Assembly: GCA_026388545.1 (NCBI GenBank)
Contig: JAPLJS010000053.1
Span: 1-64,000 of the forward strand
Origin: Deltaproteobacteria bacterium
Lineage (GTDB): Bacteria > Desulfobacterota > Syntrophia > Syntrophales > UBA2185
Reading direction: 5' to 3'
Length of the DNA: 64,000 bases
In this document: one piece after another, positions 52,493 to 61,839 of the stretch
Layout of the letters: each line of letters starts with the position of its first letter
Numbering within the stretch: position 1 is the first letter of the stretch
Notes under the pieces: model-generated
The model's database searches: none
Told to the model about the DNA's origin: nothing
What the model saw: only the letters and a program-made list of their open reading frames with translations
Program-made: the position numbers and the translations under genes

Positions 52493-53970
52493 TGCAGGAA
52501 AATCAGGGAGCGGGAAATGTCCTGATCATCGGTTCCGGCGTCGGAGGTTTGACTGCCGGCATCATTCTGTCGAAACTTCATCACCGGGTCACGGTCGTGG
52601 AAAGAAATGCGCTGCCGGGCGGATTGATGCGCAGCTATGTCCGATCGGGCATTGAGTGCCCTGTGGGCGTGCATTACATGGGATCGCTTGACAGGGGGCA
52701 GCCCCTCCGAAGGCTGTGGGATTATCTCGGTGTCACCCCTTTGATACCTATCGAACGTATGGGTATAAACGGTGTCATAGATCGTTATATTTTCGATGAG
52801 TTTGCCTTCGATCTTCCTCCCGGCATCGATGCCTTCGAAGACAACCTGAGGCAGGCCTTTCCCCTGGATCACAGCCGGATTACGACGATCATGGCCGATC
52901 TGAGGCAAATATCCCGTTCCTTGTCCTCGCTCGATATGCTGATGTCCCCGGAGACGACGTTTCTTTCGCCGGAGAGCTTTGGTTCTATGGGGGAATACCT
53001 CCTGCGTATGGGTTGTTCCGCCCGCCTGCTCTCTGTCCTGGCTGTTCCTTCAACCCTGATCGGGGTTCCTTTGCTTGAATGTCCTGTTTTTTATTATTAT
53101 ATGACCCTGGCATCCTATCTCCTGTCCTCCTGGCGCTTGGCCTGCAGCGGTTCCGAAATGGCAGATGCGTTTGTATCCCGTCTCAAATCACTGGGCGGTA
53201 ATGTCATAACGGGAGACGGCGTTGAAAGGATTCTGGTCGAATCGGGACTGGTGAAAGGCGTCGTTTTACGGTCAGGCCGCGTCCTTGAGGCGGCGGACGT
53301 CATCGCCGCCGTTCATCCACGGACACTCTTAGCCATGCTGCCGGGCGACGCTCTCCGGCCTGCATTTGCCGAGAGAGTCACGCAACTCGAAAATACGAAA
53401 GGCATCTTTGCCGTCAATGTTGCCGTCGATGCCGATGCACATAAGGCTTTACCCTACAACATCTACCGGCTCTATGCGGGAGAAGACGGTACACTATCCC
53501 ACGGGATATTCCATCAATTGCTGAACAGCGGACAACCGGGAATAAATATTTTATCCATGATGACGACAAGCGGCATTGAGGAATGGCGGAAGTGGGAAGG
53601 AACAACATCGGGACGCCGAGGCCGTGATTATGTGGAGGCAAAGGAAGAGAAAGCCCAACAATTCATCGGCTGCGCTGCACAGTTATTCGGACCTCTCAGG
53701 GGGATGAAAATACTGGATATCTATACTCCGCTGACCATCAGAGACCGTGTTAACTCTCCGGACGGTTCGGCCTACGGGATACTCCGTTCAGCAAAACAAC
53801 TGATGAAGACGGCTTCTTTGAAACGCACGTCCATCGGGGGATTGTTTCTTGCCGGTCAGAACAGCCTGGCGCCGGGGATTATGGGAACAATGCTGGGATC
53901 ATTTCAAACCGTCAGAAACCTTATCGGTCACGAACAATTCGGCCGGGAGGTTATGGGGGATTTCCTGTGA
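52489..53970 (+). CDS. CrtI-like FAD-dependent oxidoreductase
   Basis: A 493-residue phytoene-desaturase-type flavoprotein. The dinucleotide-binding motif is VLIIGSGVGGLTAGIILSKLHHRVTVVERNALPGGLMRS. The C-terminal FAD-binding motif is GGLFLAGQNSLAPGIMGTMLGSFQTVRNLIG. Family members desaturate, saturate or isomerise long polyene chains. Here it may act on the ACP-bound or released chain. It overlaps the preceding synthase and following radical SAM genes by four bases each, so the three are tightly coupled. Confidence 0.9.
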   Translation: MMQENQGAGNVLIIGSGVGGLTAGIILSKLHHRVTVVERNALPGGLMRSYVRSGIECPVGVHYMGSLDRGQPLRRLWDYLGVTPLIPIERMGINGVIDRYIFDEFAFDLPPGIDAFEDNLRQAFPLDHSRITTIMADLRQISRSLSSLDMLMSPETTFLSPESFGSMGEYLLRMGCSARLLSVLAVPSTLIGVPLLECPVFYYYMTLASYLLSSWRLACSGSEMADAFVSRLKSLGGNVITGDGVERILVESGLVKGVVLRSGRVLEAADVIAAVHPRTLLAMLPGDALRPAFAERVTQLENTKGIFAVNVAVDADAHKALPYNIYRLYAGEDGTLSHGIFHQLLNSGQPGINILSMMTTSGIEEWRKWEGTTSGRRGRDYVEAKEEKAQQFIGCAAQLFGPLRGMKILDIYTPLTIRDRVNSPDGSAYGILRSAKQLMKTASLKRTSIGGLFLAGQNSLAPGIMGTMLGSFQTVRNLIGHEQFGREVMGDFL

Positions 53971-55316
53971 AAGTATTGCTCGTATCGACAAACACCATGA
54001 CCGAACCCTATCCGGTGTATCCCATCGGCCTTGATTATGTGATGAATGCCATATCACCGCCGCATCAGGTAAAAATAATCGACATGAATGAACTTAAGGA
54101 CGGAAATGCTCTGGCCGTGGTTCTTTCACAGTATCAACCCGATATTATAGGGCTGTCCATCAGAAACATCGATAATACCGATCAGACCAATGTGAAAACA
54201 TTTATAGGGGAAATCCGGGAATTAATCGGTACCATTCGGCAAAATTCAGAGGGATTGATCGTCCTGGGGGGGAGTGGATTTACCATCCTTCCCGATGAAT
54301 TTATGAACAGGCTTGATGCCGATTTTGGCATCATGGGCGAGGGGGAGCGGCTCCAACTTCTCCTGCAAGCCCTTGAAAAGAATGAAGATGTTTCCGGTAT
54401 CCCCGGTATTGTTACTAAAACCAGTCCTGTTACGCTTACGGAGCCCTGGTCCCGGTCATTCGGGCGCGGCGTTTTTCCCGATCATTCCTATACGTCTTTC
54501 TACCTGAAAAGGGGCGGCATGCTCAACCTGCAGACGAAAAGGGGTTGTCCTTTCAAGTGTATCTATTGTACCTATCCCCATATAGAGGGTAAGCGGTTCC
54601 GCTTCGCGGAGCCGGGAGAAGTCGCCGATACAGCGAGAATGCTTCAGGATGCAGGCGCCAGATATCTCTATATGACGGATTCGACGTTTAACGGCAGTTA
54701 TGAACACAGCCTGGCAGTTGCAGCGGCGCTCAAGAAAGCGGGCGTTTCCATTCCCTGGGGCGGCTTTTTTACCCCCACGGCTCCCCCTCCGGATTATTAT
54801 TGTATTCTTGCCGATGCGGGGCTGATGCATGTGGAATTCGGCACGGAAGCCCTCTCAGATCCGGTACTCGATTCATACGGAAAACCTTTTCACACTGACG
54901 ATGTCTTTGCCTCACACAGAATGGCCCTCGCCGCAGGTCTGCATGTAGCCCATTATCTCATGCCGGGAGGTCCGGGAGAAAATGAAGACACGCTGAAGGA
55001 AACCCTAACCAAAACAGACGGCCTGGACAAAGCTGTTTTCTTCGTCTTTAACGGAATAAGAATTTATCCTCACACTGCCCTGTATGACCTTGCCCTTGAG
55101 GAAGGACAGATCGAACCACACTGCAATCTTCTTGAACCGGTATTTTACTGGTCGCCGGCTCTGCATAGAAAGAAGGCTATGGATATTGTGGAAGACCATG
55201 TCAGTGGTCGAACCAACTGGGTTATCGGCTCCGGGTCTCAGCAGATGTTTAAAATTATCACGAGGCTACATGCACGGGGTCATGTAGGCCCCCTGTGGGA
55301 GCGATTAATCCGATGA
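53967..55316 (+). CDS. B12-binding radical SAM protein (lipid-locus type)
   Basis: A 449-residue cobalamin-dependent radical SAM enzyme. The N-terminal domain (KVLLVSTNTMTEPYPVYPIGLDYVMNAI, IIGLSIRNIDNTDQ, VLGGSGFTILPDEFM) is B12-binding. The cluster motif is TKRGCPFKCIYCTYP near residue 194. The barrel continues with YLMTDSTFNGSYEHSLAVAA and LMPGGPGENEDTLKETL. I recall this subtype being annotated as a lipid-biosynthesis B12/radical SAM protein. It likely methylates, cyclises or rearranges the chain. It shares an ATGA overlap with the deacetylase gene. Confidence 0.92.
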   Translation: MKVLLVSTNTMTEPYPVYPIGLDYVMNAISPPHQVKIIDMNELKDGNALAVVLSQYQPDIIGLSIRNIDNTDQTNVKTFIGEIRELIGTIRQNSEGLIVLGGSGFTILPDEFMNRLDADFGIMGEGERLQLLLQALEKNEDVSGIPGIVTKTSPVTLTEPWSRSFGRGVFPDHSYTSFYLKRGGMLNLQTKRGCPFKCIYCTYPHIEGKRFRFAEPGEVADTARMLQDAGARYLYMTDSTFNGSYEHSLAVAAALKKAGVSIPWGGFFTPTAPPPDYYCILADAGLMHVEFGTEALSDPVLDSYGKPFHTDDVFASHRMALAAGLHVAHYLMPGGPGENEDTLKETLTKTDGLDKAVFFVFNGIRIYPHTALYDLALEEGQIEPHCNLLEPVFYWSPALHRKKAMDIVEDHVSGRTNWVIGSGSQQMFKIITRLHARGHVGPLWERLIR

Positions 55317-56161
55317 AGTATGATGGCCAAAGGTCGGGATATGTCTCTCCGGCGACGGTGACCGGATATGTCGCCATCGCGCTTGCGTTCACACTGTCCT
55401 TTGTTCATGTCAGGTTGGCCGTTATTCCCCTTTCTTTCTTTGTTATTCTCTGCGCGGCGGCCCCGCTCTTCCCTTCCTGGGGTTTCTTTTTGCCTGTCGT
55501 CAGTCGAGGACATACAGGAAAACCCCTGGTGTCCCTGACATTCGACGACGGGCCCGATCCCGCAACAACCCGGCCGCTTTTGGAACTGCTTGCACGACAC
55601 ACCGCACAAGCCACCTTCTTCGTTACCGGGGAGAGGGCCGCCGAATATGGCAACCTCATCTCGGATATACTTGAACACGGCCATGAGATCGGCAATCATT
55701 CATACAGCCATGATCCTTTTTTGATGCTGCGCCGTTCGGATACACTGTATCGGGAAATCGAATCAACACAAAGATTGTTGAAACGCTTCGGCATTTCCCC
55801 TGTTGCTTTCAGGCCGCCCGTGGGCATCACCAACCCGAAACTGGCCAACGTTCTTTCTCAACAGGGGCTCACCTGTGTGACCTTCACCTGTCGGGCCTTT
55901 GACTGCGGAAACAGGTGTATTAGCGGTTTGTCCGGGAAAATACTGAAAAAGGCAAAACCGGATGACATCATTCTTCTTCACGATGTCCGGCCGAAAGGAT
56001 CGATAGACACGGAAGGCTTTCTGCATGAGATTGATTTGATTCTGTCCGGTTTGAAAAACAAAGGTTTAAAGGTGATCCCCCTTGCCGAACTTCTGGGAAG
56101 ACCGGTGATGGTCCGGATCAATGGTGATGACCTCACGAAAACACGTCCCCGCAGTCTTTAG
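55313..56161 (+). CDS. NodB-type polysaccharide deacetylase, membrane-anchored
   Basis: A 282-residue protein. Two N-terminal membrane spans (about residues 15-55) precede a NodB domain with LTFDDGPDPATTRPLLELLARH (metal-binding Asp) and HEIGNHSYSHDPF (HxxxH). The catalytic site therefore appears intact; substrates of the family are N- or O-acetylated sugars. In this locus it may process a sugar added by the GT2 enzyme. The ATG overlaps the stop of the radical SAM gene. It is the last gene before an 89-base gap. Confidence 0.9.
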   Translation: MKYDGQRSGYVSPATVTGYVAIALAFTLSFVHVRLAVIPLSFFVILCAAAPLFPSWGFFLPVVSRGHTGKPLVSLTFDDGPDPATTRPLLELLARHTAQATFFVTGERAAEYGNLISDILEHGHEIGNHSYSHDPFLMLRRSDTLYREIESTQRLLKRFGISPVAFRPPVGITNPKLANVLSQQGLTCVTFTCRAFDCGNRCISGLSGKILKKAKPDDIILLHDVRPKGSIDTEGFLHEIDLILSGLKNKGLKVIPLAELLGRPVMVRINGDDLTKTRPRSL

Positions 56162-56250
56162 GCGGGAAGACGTAAAAATAATTTTTAGTACAATACGATT
56201 CCCGTGACCATTCGGGATGTTAAAAATATTTTTGACATGCTGATGGATCA

Positions 56251-56709
56251 ATGATAGTTAAAAAAATTAAACATACGGCAAATGATCACGGATTGCCCCG
56301 ATGCTTATGGGATGGTGATAGCAGCGGCATGGATGAAACATGGCACAGCATAGCGCACAAAAGGGATAATTCAAATCGTGAGGTTTGGGCGGAGGCATGC
56401 GCAGCGACAGGATCACCATGGTTTTCCGGCCATTTTCCCAATGACCCGATTCTGCCCGGTATTGCAATTTTGTCCATGGTGAAGGATGCCATCACACATC
56501 ATGAATCCGAAAAAGGGAGAAAGATCAGGATAATGGGCATCAGGAGGGTCAGGTTCAGGCTGCCGGTCAGGCCGGACGAATCGTTGACCATATCCCTGCC
56601 TTTGTCCCATCAGGAGAACAATCTTTCCTACCATTTTCTGGTTACGGTGAACGGAAAAACGGCATGCACGGGTGTCGTTGTGGCTGAACCGCTGCAGGAG
56701 GAAAGTTAG
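56251..56709 (+). CDS. FabZ-like 3-hydroxyacyl-ACP dehydratase
   Basis: A 152-residue hotdog protein. WFSGHFPNDPILPGIAILSMVKDAITHH carries the catalytic His of FabZ-type dehydratases (HFP..P..PG). The acidic partner is less clear. VRFRLPVRPDESLTISL follows. It should remove water from 3-hydroxyacyl-ACP to make a double bond. No ketoreductase is present to supply the hydroxyl, so one is probably outside the window. An internal ATG at 56329 is an alternative start, because a TTGACA-like box at 56232 would place the 5' end inside the longer frame. Confidence 0.85.
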   Translation: MIVKKIKHTANDHGLPRCLWDGDSSGMDETWHSIAHKRDNSNREVWAEACAATGSPWFSGHFPNDPILPGIAILSMVKDAITHHESEKGRKIRIMGIRRVRFRLPVRPDESLTISLPLSHQENNLSYHFLVTVNGKTACTGVVVAEPLQEES

Positions 56710-56814
56710 GGTCACGGCTGATTCCACGTACGCCGCGGTTTGCCGTAATAATGATGTTCAAAAAGCCTAAAGATATGGTTGTGACGATTTATTCTATGTG
56801 GGGGAGGATAGCGA

Positions 56815-57081
56815 ATGCTCATGAGCACGGATAAAAAGGCGCTGATAATTCGTATTGCCGAAATTATCATCCTCGAGCTTAAGCTGGAAGAAATTACGCC
56901 GGAAACATTCGATCCCGATCTTGATCTGGTGGATGAACTTGGCGTTGACAGCATGGACCTGGCCACGGTGGTTCTTGTGCTTCAGGACGAATACGGTATA
57001 ACCATCGACGAGGATGATTATCCCAAACTCAGAAATATACGCATGATTGCCGAATATATAGAGCAAAAACAGACTGCGTGA
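56815..57081 (+). CDS. Acyl carrier protein
   Basis: An 88-residue ACP with the attachment Ser in DLVDELGVDSMDLATVVLVLQDEYGI (DSM). A strong GGGGGAGG site precedes the ATG. The gene lies between the dehydratase and the first of two radical SAM genes. The D-SM motif is shared with the ACP at 35126, whereas the ones at 50049 and 62371 have DSI. Confidence 0.93.
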   Translation: MLMSTDKKALIIRIAEIIILELKLEEITPETFDPDLDLVDELGVDSMDLATVVLVLQDEYGITIDEDDYPKLRNIRMIAEYIEQKQTA

Positions 57082-57109
57082 ACCCAAAAGAACCCTTCTT
57101 GAAAGATTC

Positions 57110-58195
57110 ATGGATACTACGAACGTCATAATGATTCCTGGATGCGATGACGAAAGAAGAAAATGGAAATTTTCCGAGCTGCTGGCCGACGATGAGGTAC
57201 GCCTGCGCTGGGAAAAGGTGAGGAAATATTTTTTCCTCCGGGAATCGACGTATGATATGACCAACCGCTGCAATATCCGGTGCGACGGGTGTTACTATTA
57301 TGAAGGGGATAAGCAGTTCGCCGAAGAAAACTCCGATCCGGAGGCGTGGCGGAAGCTGATGAAAGAGGAAAAGGCGAGAGGCATCACCTATGTCGTTCTG
57401 GCCGGCGCCGAGCCATCCATGGTCCCGCAGCTTCTGGAGGTATGCTACGATGAAATGCCCCTGGGGTGCATAGCCACGAATGGCTTCAAGCGCATTTCTG
57501 ATGCAGTCGGCTATAAGATTCATATCTCTGTCTGGGGAAATGATGAAACGAGCCTGCGAGTGAGAAGGGCAAAAAACCTGCTGTTGAAACAGATCGACAA
57601 TTATCGGGATGATCCGAGGGCCGTGTTCGTCTATACCTTTACGCGGGATAATATAGACGAAATCTATGAGGTCATGAACACCATTGTTGCGCATGATTGC
57701 AAAATCACTTTTAACGTATTTTCATCTCCTGTCGGCTATGCCGGTTCGCTCCGGCATAATGGGGAGTCCCTTAACCGGACAGGCGAAGTCATGCTTGATC
57801 TTCTGACCGGATCTCCGGAAAATGTGCTTTTTTCCCCCTACAATGTTGTTGCTCATACCCATCAATACGGCCTCCATGAGCTTTATGGATGTTCATATCC
57901 GAGAAAGAATCCTTCGACGGACATCGGTCTCGGGCGATCTTTCAGACAATACCGGGCGGATCTATCCTGGGATCGGGACGTGGCCTGCTGTGTTCCCGAC
58001 ACGGATTGCGGCGAATGCAGGCATTATGCCGCCGGCAGCGCCGTTGTTACGGCACGCCTGTATCGTCATGTAACCGACCCGGATACGTTTAAATCATGGC
58101 TTGACTATGTTGATACCTACCTTGCCATATGGGTGAAGGGTTATGACAAGGGCGATAATCTCTGCCATGAGATGATCGAGCCACCCCGACAGTGA
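57110..58195 (+). CDS. Radical SAM protein A of a paralogous pair
   Basis: A 361-residue radical SAM enzyme. The cluster motif is CNIRCDGC at residues 54-61 within STYDMTNRCNIRCDGCYYY. The C-terminal part has a second cysteine group, ACCVPDTDCGEC (about residues 294-304). No B12 domain is present. Sequence blocks align with the gene at 58273 (S.YD.TN.CN.RC.GC, A.EPS, CIATNGF), so the two are paralogues. It probably generates a substrate radical for cyclisation or cross-linking of the ACP-bound chain. The second cluster is reminiscent of SPASM/twitch auxiliary sites but is too short for either. Confidence 0.92.
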   Translation: MDTTNVIMIPGCDDERRKWKFSELLADDEVRLRWEKVRKYFFLRESTYDMTNRCNIRCDGCYYYEGDKQFAEENSDPEAWRKLMKEEKARGITYVVLAGAEPSMVPQLLEVCYDEMPLGCIATNGFKRISDAVGYKIHISVWGNDETSLRVRRAKNLLLKQIDNYRDDPRAVFVYTFTRDNIDEIYEVMNTIVAHDCKITFNVFSSPVGYAGSLRHNGESLNRTGEVMLDLLTGSPENVLFSPYNVVAHTHQYGLHELYGCSYPRKNPSTDIGLGRSFRQYRADLSWDRDVACCVPDTDCGECRHYAAGSAVVTARLYRHVTDPDTFKSWLDYVDTYLAIWVKGYDKGDNLCHEMIEPPRQ

Positions 58196-58272
58196 TTGTG
58201 ACGAACGGAGGGAGTGAATTCCCATCCCCATTTTTTCGTCAATCGACATGTGTGTGAAACAGGGAAAATTCT

Positions 58273-59271
58273 ATGAAAACCGTCAGCTCCTTACTGGATA
58301 AAACATGGCATGAACGTTACAGGAAGATATCCAGTCTGAATATCCGCAGCTCCATCTATGATGTGACCAATCAATGCAACTTGCGCTGCAAGGGTTGTTT
58401 TTTCTTTTCTTCCAACGAAGATCAGGCTGCCCCCGAGGAAATGGATGCGGAAAAATGGCCCCAGTTTGTTCGAAGGGAAAAGGAACGGGGCGTCAATCTT
58501 GCCATATTAATCGGCGGAGAACCGACACTGTTCCTCGATCGGGTCGAGGCCTTTTACACACAACTGCCGACGTATTGCGCAACCAACGGGTTGATCAGGA
58601 TTCCCAAAGACCGCTTCCCCGATATGATGGTGGGTATCTCGCTATGGGGAGATGCGGAAGACGAAAAGATGCTCAGGGGGAAAGATACATTTGCCGTATC
58701 CAGTAAAAATTATGAAGGCGATCCGAATACTTATTACCTCTATACGATTACACCGAAACAGGTTGGACGGATAGAACACGTAATCAGAAAGATTTCCGAT
58801 GTCGGGTTGAAGGTTCATTTACAGTTATTGACGAATGATGAAAACGTGAATGGTTACTTTTGGACGGAGGAGAAACTGAGAGACGTTCGGGCTGAAATGG
58901 ACGATATGCTTGATAAATACCCGAATGCCGTCATTTCCTGCAGATACTACCACGAAATTATCACCACGGGGATGATGATGAAGCGGACATTCGGATGGAA
59001 GGAATGCCCTTCTGTTACGGAACCGTTGGATGACAGGAATCCTCAGCCCAAAAGGCTCATCCGGTTTATCCGATGGGCTTCGGATCTTAAAACAATGCAC
59101 CGATGCTGCACCTCTGCGACGAGGGATTGTTCGACCTGCAAGGACGGCGCTGCGCATATGAGCTGGGTTATGGTCAATAAAAGAGAGCATCTGAATTCGA
59201 CGAAGGATCTCCAAAACTGGATTGAAGTGTATGAAATGTTCGCCAAACTTTACCGTTTCATACCATGGTAG
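58273..59271 (+). CDS. Radical SAM protein B of a paralogous pair
   Basis: A 332-residue radical SAM enzyme, paralogue of the previous gene. The cluster motif is CNLRCKGC at residues 35-42 (SIYDVTNQCNLRCKGCFFF), and the auxiliary-type cysteines are CCTSATRDCSTC (278-289). ILIGGEPTLFLDRVE corresponds to the GGEP motif. GGAAAAT precedes the ATG. Its stop overlaps the start of the next KAS gene. Conservation of both cysteine groups in two diverged paralogues implies a second iron-sulfur centre. Confidence 0.92.
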   Translation: MKTVSSLLDKTWHERYRKISSLNIRSSIYDVTNQCNLRCKGCFFFSSNEDQAAPEEMDAEKWPQFVRREKERGVNLAILIGGEPTLFLDRVEAFYTQLPTYCATNGLIRIPKDRFPDMMVGISLWGDAEDEKMLRGKDTFAVSSKNYEGDPNTYYLYTITPKQVGRIEHVIRKISDVGLKVHLQLLTNDENVNGYFWTEEKLRDVRAEMDDMLDKYPNAVISCRYYHEIITTGMMMKRTFGWKECPSVTEPLDDRNPQPKRLIRFIRWASDLKTMHRCCTSATRDCSTCKDGAAHMSWVMVNKREHLNSTKDLQNWIEVYEMFAKLYRFIPW

Positions 59272-60563
59272 CGTCACTGACGTCTCCTATGACCAAAACC
59301 AGGCAGCGCATGATGAAAAGAATTCGACCGGTAATATTGGGTTATGACGCAGTATCGCCCCTGGGTGTCGATATGGAGACCCAATGGGATCAAGCATCAC
59401 GCGGCTTAAGTGGCATCGGTGTCCTGACCCGTTTTCCCCTTCGTGAAGGGTTCCCCGTAAGAATAGCCGGCCAAGTTAAGGAAATCGATACCACTGACTA
59501 TCCTTTTTTAAAATCCCGTGATATGGCTCTGTGGTCATCGCCCGTCTTCAGTCATGCCATGCTGGTTGTCCACCGTGCGCTCGTAAAAAGCGGGATCGAA
59601 ATTACGGATGACATTTCTCCCAGGGTGGCCATTACCTTCAGTTCTGCCGTCGGCGGCCTCGATGCCATGATCCGTGCAGACAGAATGTTGGTTTCAGGAG
59701 GGAAACTCCCTCATCCTTTTACCAATGCAAACTCCTGTATCAATATGGTTGGGGGAAAGATATCCATCATGACCGGAGCGACAGGTCCGATAACGTCAAC
59801 CATTACCGCCTGTGCAACGGGTTCTACCTCCATGATTATCGGGGCCATGTTCATAGAACAGGGTATGGCCGATGTGGTCATCTGCGGCGCTGTGGATTTC
59901 CCCCTTGTTGAACCCATTCTGGGCGGTTTTGCCACAATGAACGGCGCGTACAGACCGAAGGAAGGTCAACCGGAAGAACCGCCGGAGAAGGCAAGTCGCC
60001 CCTTCTCCCTTAACAGGAGGGGCTTTGTCGTATCGGAAGGCGCAGGCTGTATCGTTATCGCCGGGGAGGCATTCGCGAAGACCCATGGCCTTACCCCCAG
60101 AATCGAAATGGCCGGTTGGGCGATGACATCCGACGCCCATCACTTTGTAGCCCCGAACCTTGAAACGGTCAGACGATGCATTGCAGAGAGCATTGTTCAT
60201 TCCGGCCTGCAACCGGGGGATATTGACGCGGTCAATGCCCATGGGACATCGACGAAGATCGGTGACAGGATTGAAGGGAATGCGTTGAAAGATATCTTCG
60301 GCAGTGATATACCGCCGGTATCGGCCAACAAATCCCAGACAGGTCATGCCATGGGGGCGTCTTCTGCCATTGAGACCGTCCTCGCGATGGAAGGCATGCT
60401 GAATGACACGGTTCTCCCCACGATTAATTACATGCCTGATCCGGAAATCGCCATCGATTGCGTACCGGAAGGCGCGAGAAGGGTTGCTCAGGAGCACGTG
60501 TTAAAAAATGCCTTTGGATTCGGCGGCTGTAATTCCTGCATTGTCCTTCGCAGGATAGGGTGA
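59265..60563 (+). CDS. Beta-ketoacyl-ACP synthase (KAS II-like)
   Basis: A condensing enzyme with a complete Cys-His-His set: TITACATGSTSMI (Cys near 183), NAHGTSTKIGD and KSQTGHAMGAS. The N-terminal core begins RPVILGYDAVSPLGVDMETQWD. The first 15 or so residues may not be translated, as ATGs at 59289 and 59310 are alternatives; none has a clear ribosome binding site. It is probably translated by coupling to the radical SAM gene it overlaps. It is one of three separate KAS enzymes at this end of the locus. Confidence 0.9.
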   Translation: MVASLTSPMTKTRQRMMKRIRPVILGYDAVSPLGVDMETQWDQASRGLSGIGVLTRFPLREGFPVRIAGQVKEIDTTDYPFLKSRDMALWSSPVFSHAMLVVHRALVKSGIEITDDISPRVAITFSSAVGGLDAMIRADRMLVSGGKLPHPFTNANSCINMVGGKISIMTGATGPITSTITACATGSTSMIIGAMFIEQGMADVVICGAVDFPLVEPILGGFATMNGAYRPKEGQPEEPPEKASRPFSLNRRGFVVSEGAGCIVIAGEAFAKTHGLTPRIEMAGWAMTSDAHHFVAPNLETVRRCIAESIVHSGLQPGDIDAVNAHGTSTKIGDRIEGNALKDIFGSDIPPVSANKSQTGHAMGASSAIETVLAMEGMLNDTVLPTINYMPDPEIAIDCVPEGARRVAQEHVLKNAFGFGGCNSCIVLRRIG

Positions 60564-60572
60564 TGTGAACGT

Positions 60573-61838
60573 ATGAAAGCACCAAAAAACAGACGGGTTT
60601 TTGTCATCGGATACGGCGCGGCGACGCCCCTGGGAAAGACATTTAGGCAGACCTGGGAACGGGCTGTAAGTGGTGAGGCCGGATTCCGTAAAGTGACCCG
60701 ATGTCATGTTAAATCCCTCAGCAATGTCGTGGGTGAGATCCCGGATTGGAATCCCAGGGACTACGACTTCTCGAGTGAAAAAGAAGTTTACAACTGGAAT
60801 GCTTCCTTTGTCATTCTGACTATGGCCGTCTGCAAGGAAGCCCTGGAGAATTCCGGGCTCCAAATGAACAAGGAAACGGGTCCCCGAACGGCCTGTCTTA
60901 TTGGTTCAGCTATAAACGGGACGGACTCTTTCCGTATCGCCATGGAAAATATGAGGAAAGGAGGGTCGTTGAAAGTAAGCCCCTACCTGCTTCCCAATCT
61001 CTGCGCCAACCTGCCGTCGGGCAAGGCGGGAATGCTTCTGGGCTTTACCGGTCCGATATTCTCTCCCCAGGGGGCATGCGCTTCGGGGAACCATGCCGTT
61101 GCCATCGGCGCACGGATGATACGGGACGGAGACTGCGACTTTGTACTTGCCGGCGGCGTGGAGATGCCTATTATACCCGAGATTATTCATGGCTTTGCCA
61201 ATATGAATGCCACCATCAAGATACATTCCCATGATCGGGCCCATGACGATCCTTCCCAGGCGTCCCGACCATTCAGCATCGACCGCAAGGGTTTTGTCGT
61301 TTCTGAAGGGGCAGCAGTGATCGTTCTGGCCGCGGATGAGACCATTTCGGCTTACGGACTCACGGCAAAGGCTGAGGTCATGGGCATAGGTTGGACGTCC
61401 GATGCCCATCATTTTACAAGACCGAACAAACCTACCGCCATCCGGGCGATCCTGGAAACCATTGACGATGCCGGATTAAAGCCGAATGATGTGGAGTATA
61501 TCAATGCGCATGGAACATCCACGACCACGGGAGACAGTACGGAAATCGAATGTCTGCGCGCCGTTTTCGGCGACAGATTGAAGCATATTCCCATATCGTC
61601 AAACAAATCCCAGATCGGTCATTCCCTTGGCGCCACCGCCGCCATTGAAAACGCACTGACCATCGAGGGAATGCAGCAAGGAGTGATCCTCCCTACGATT
61701 AATTATATCCCTGATCCTTATTTTGACGATTTGGACTTCGTTCCCAACGAGGCACGAAGAAGACGGCATGAAATCGCCCTGTCAAACGCCTTCGGGTTCG
61801 GAGGTACAAACTGTTGCATACTATTCAGGGGAGTGTAA
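60573..61838 (+). CDS. Beta-ketoacyl-ACP synthase (KAS II-like)
   Basis: A 421-residue condensing enzyme paralogous to its neighbour at 59265. The Cys lies in SPQGACASGNHAVAIGA (near 169), and the His residues are in NAHGTSTTTGDSTEIE and KSQIGHSLGATAAIE. All catalytic residues are kept. The two tandem KAS genes share the segment (SDAHHF, GLKPNDVEYINAHGTS) that marks them as a duplicated pair, possibly with different chain-length specificity. Confidence 0.9.
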   Translation: MKAPKNRRVFVIGYGAATPLGKTFRQTWERAVSGEAGFRKVTRCHVKSLSNVVGEIPDWNPRDYDFSSEKEVYNWNASFVILTMAVCKEALENSGLQMNKETGPRTACLIGSAINGTDSFRIAMENMRKGGSLKVSPYLLPNLCANLPSGKAGMLLGFTGPIFSPQGACASGNHAVAIGARMIRDGDCDFVLAGGVEMPIIPEIIHGFANMNATIKIHSHDRAHDDPSQASRPFSIDRKGFVVSEGAAVIVLAADETISAYGLTAKAEVMGIGWTSDAHHFTRPNKPTAIRAILETIDDAGLKPNDVEYINAHGTSTTTGDSTEIECLRAVFGDRLKHIPISSNKSQIGHSLGATAAIENALTIEGMQQGVILPTINYIPDPYFDDLDFVPNEARRRRHEIALSNAFGFGGTNCCILFRGV

Positions 61839-61839
61839 C

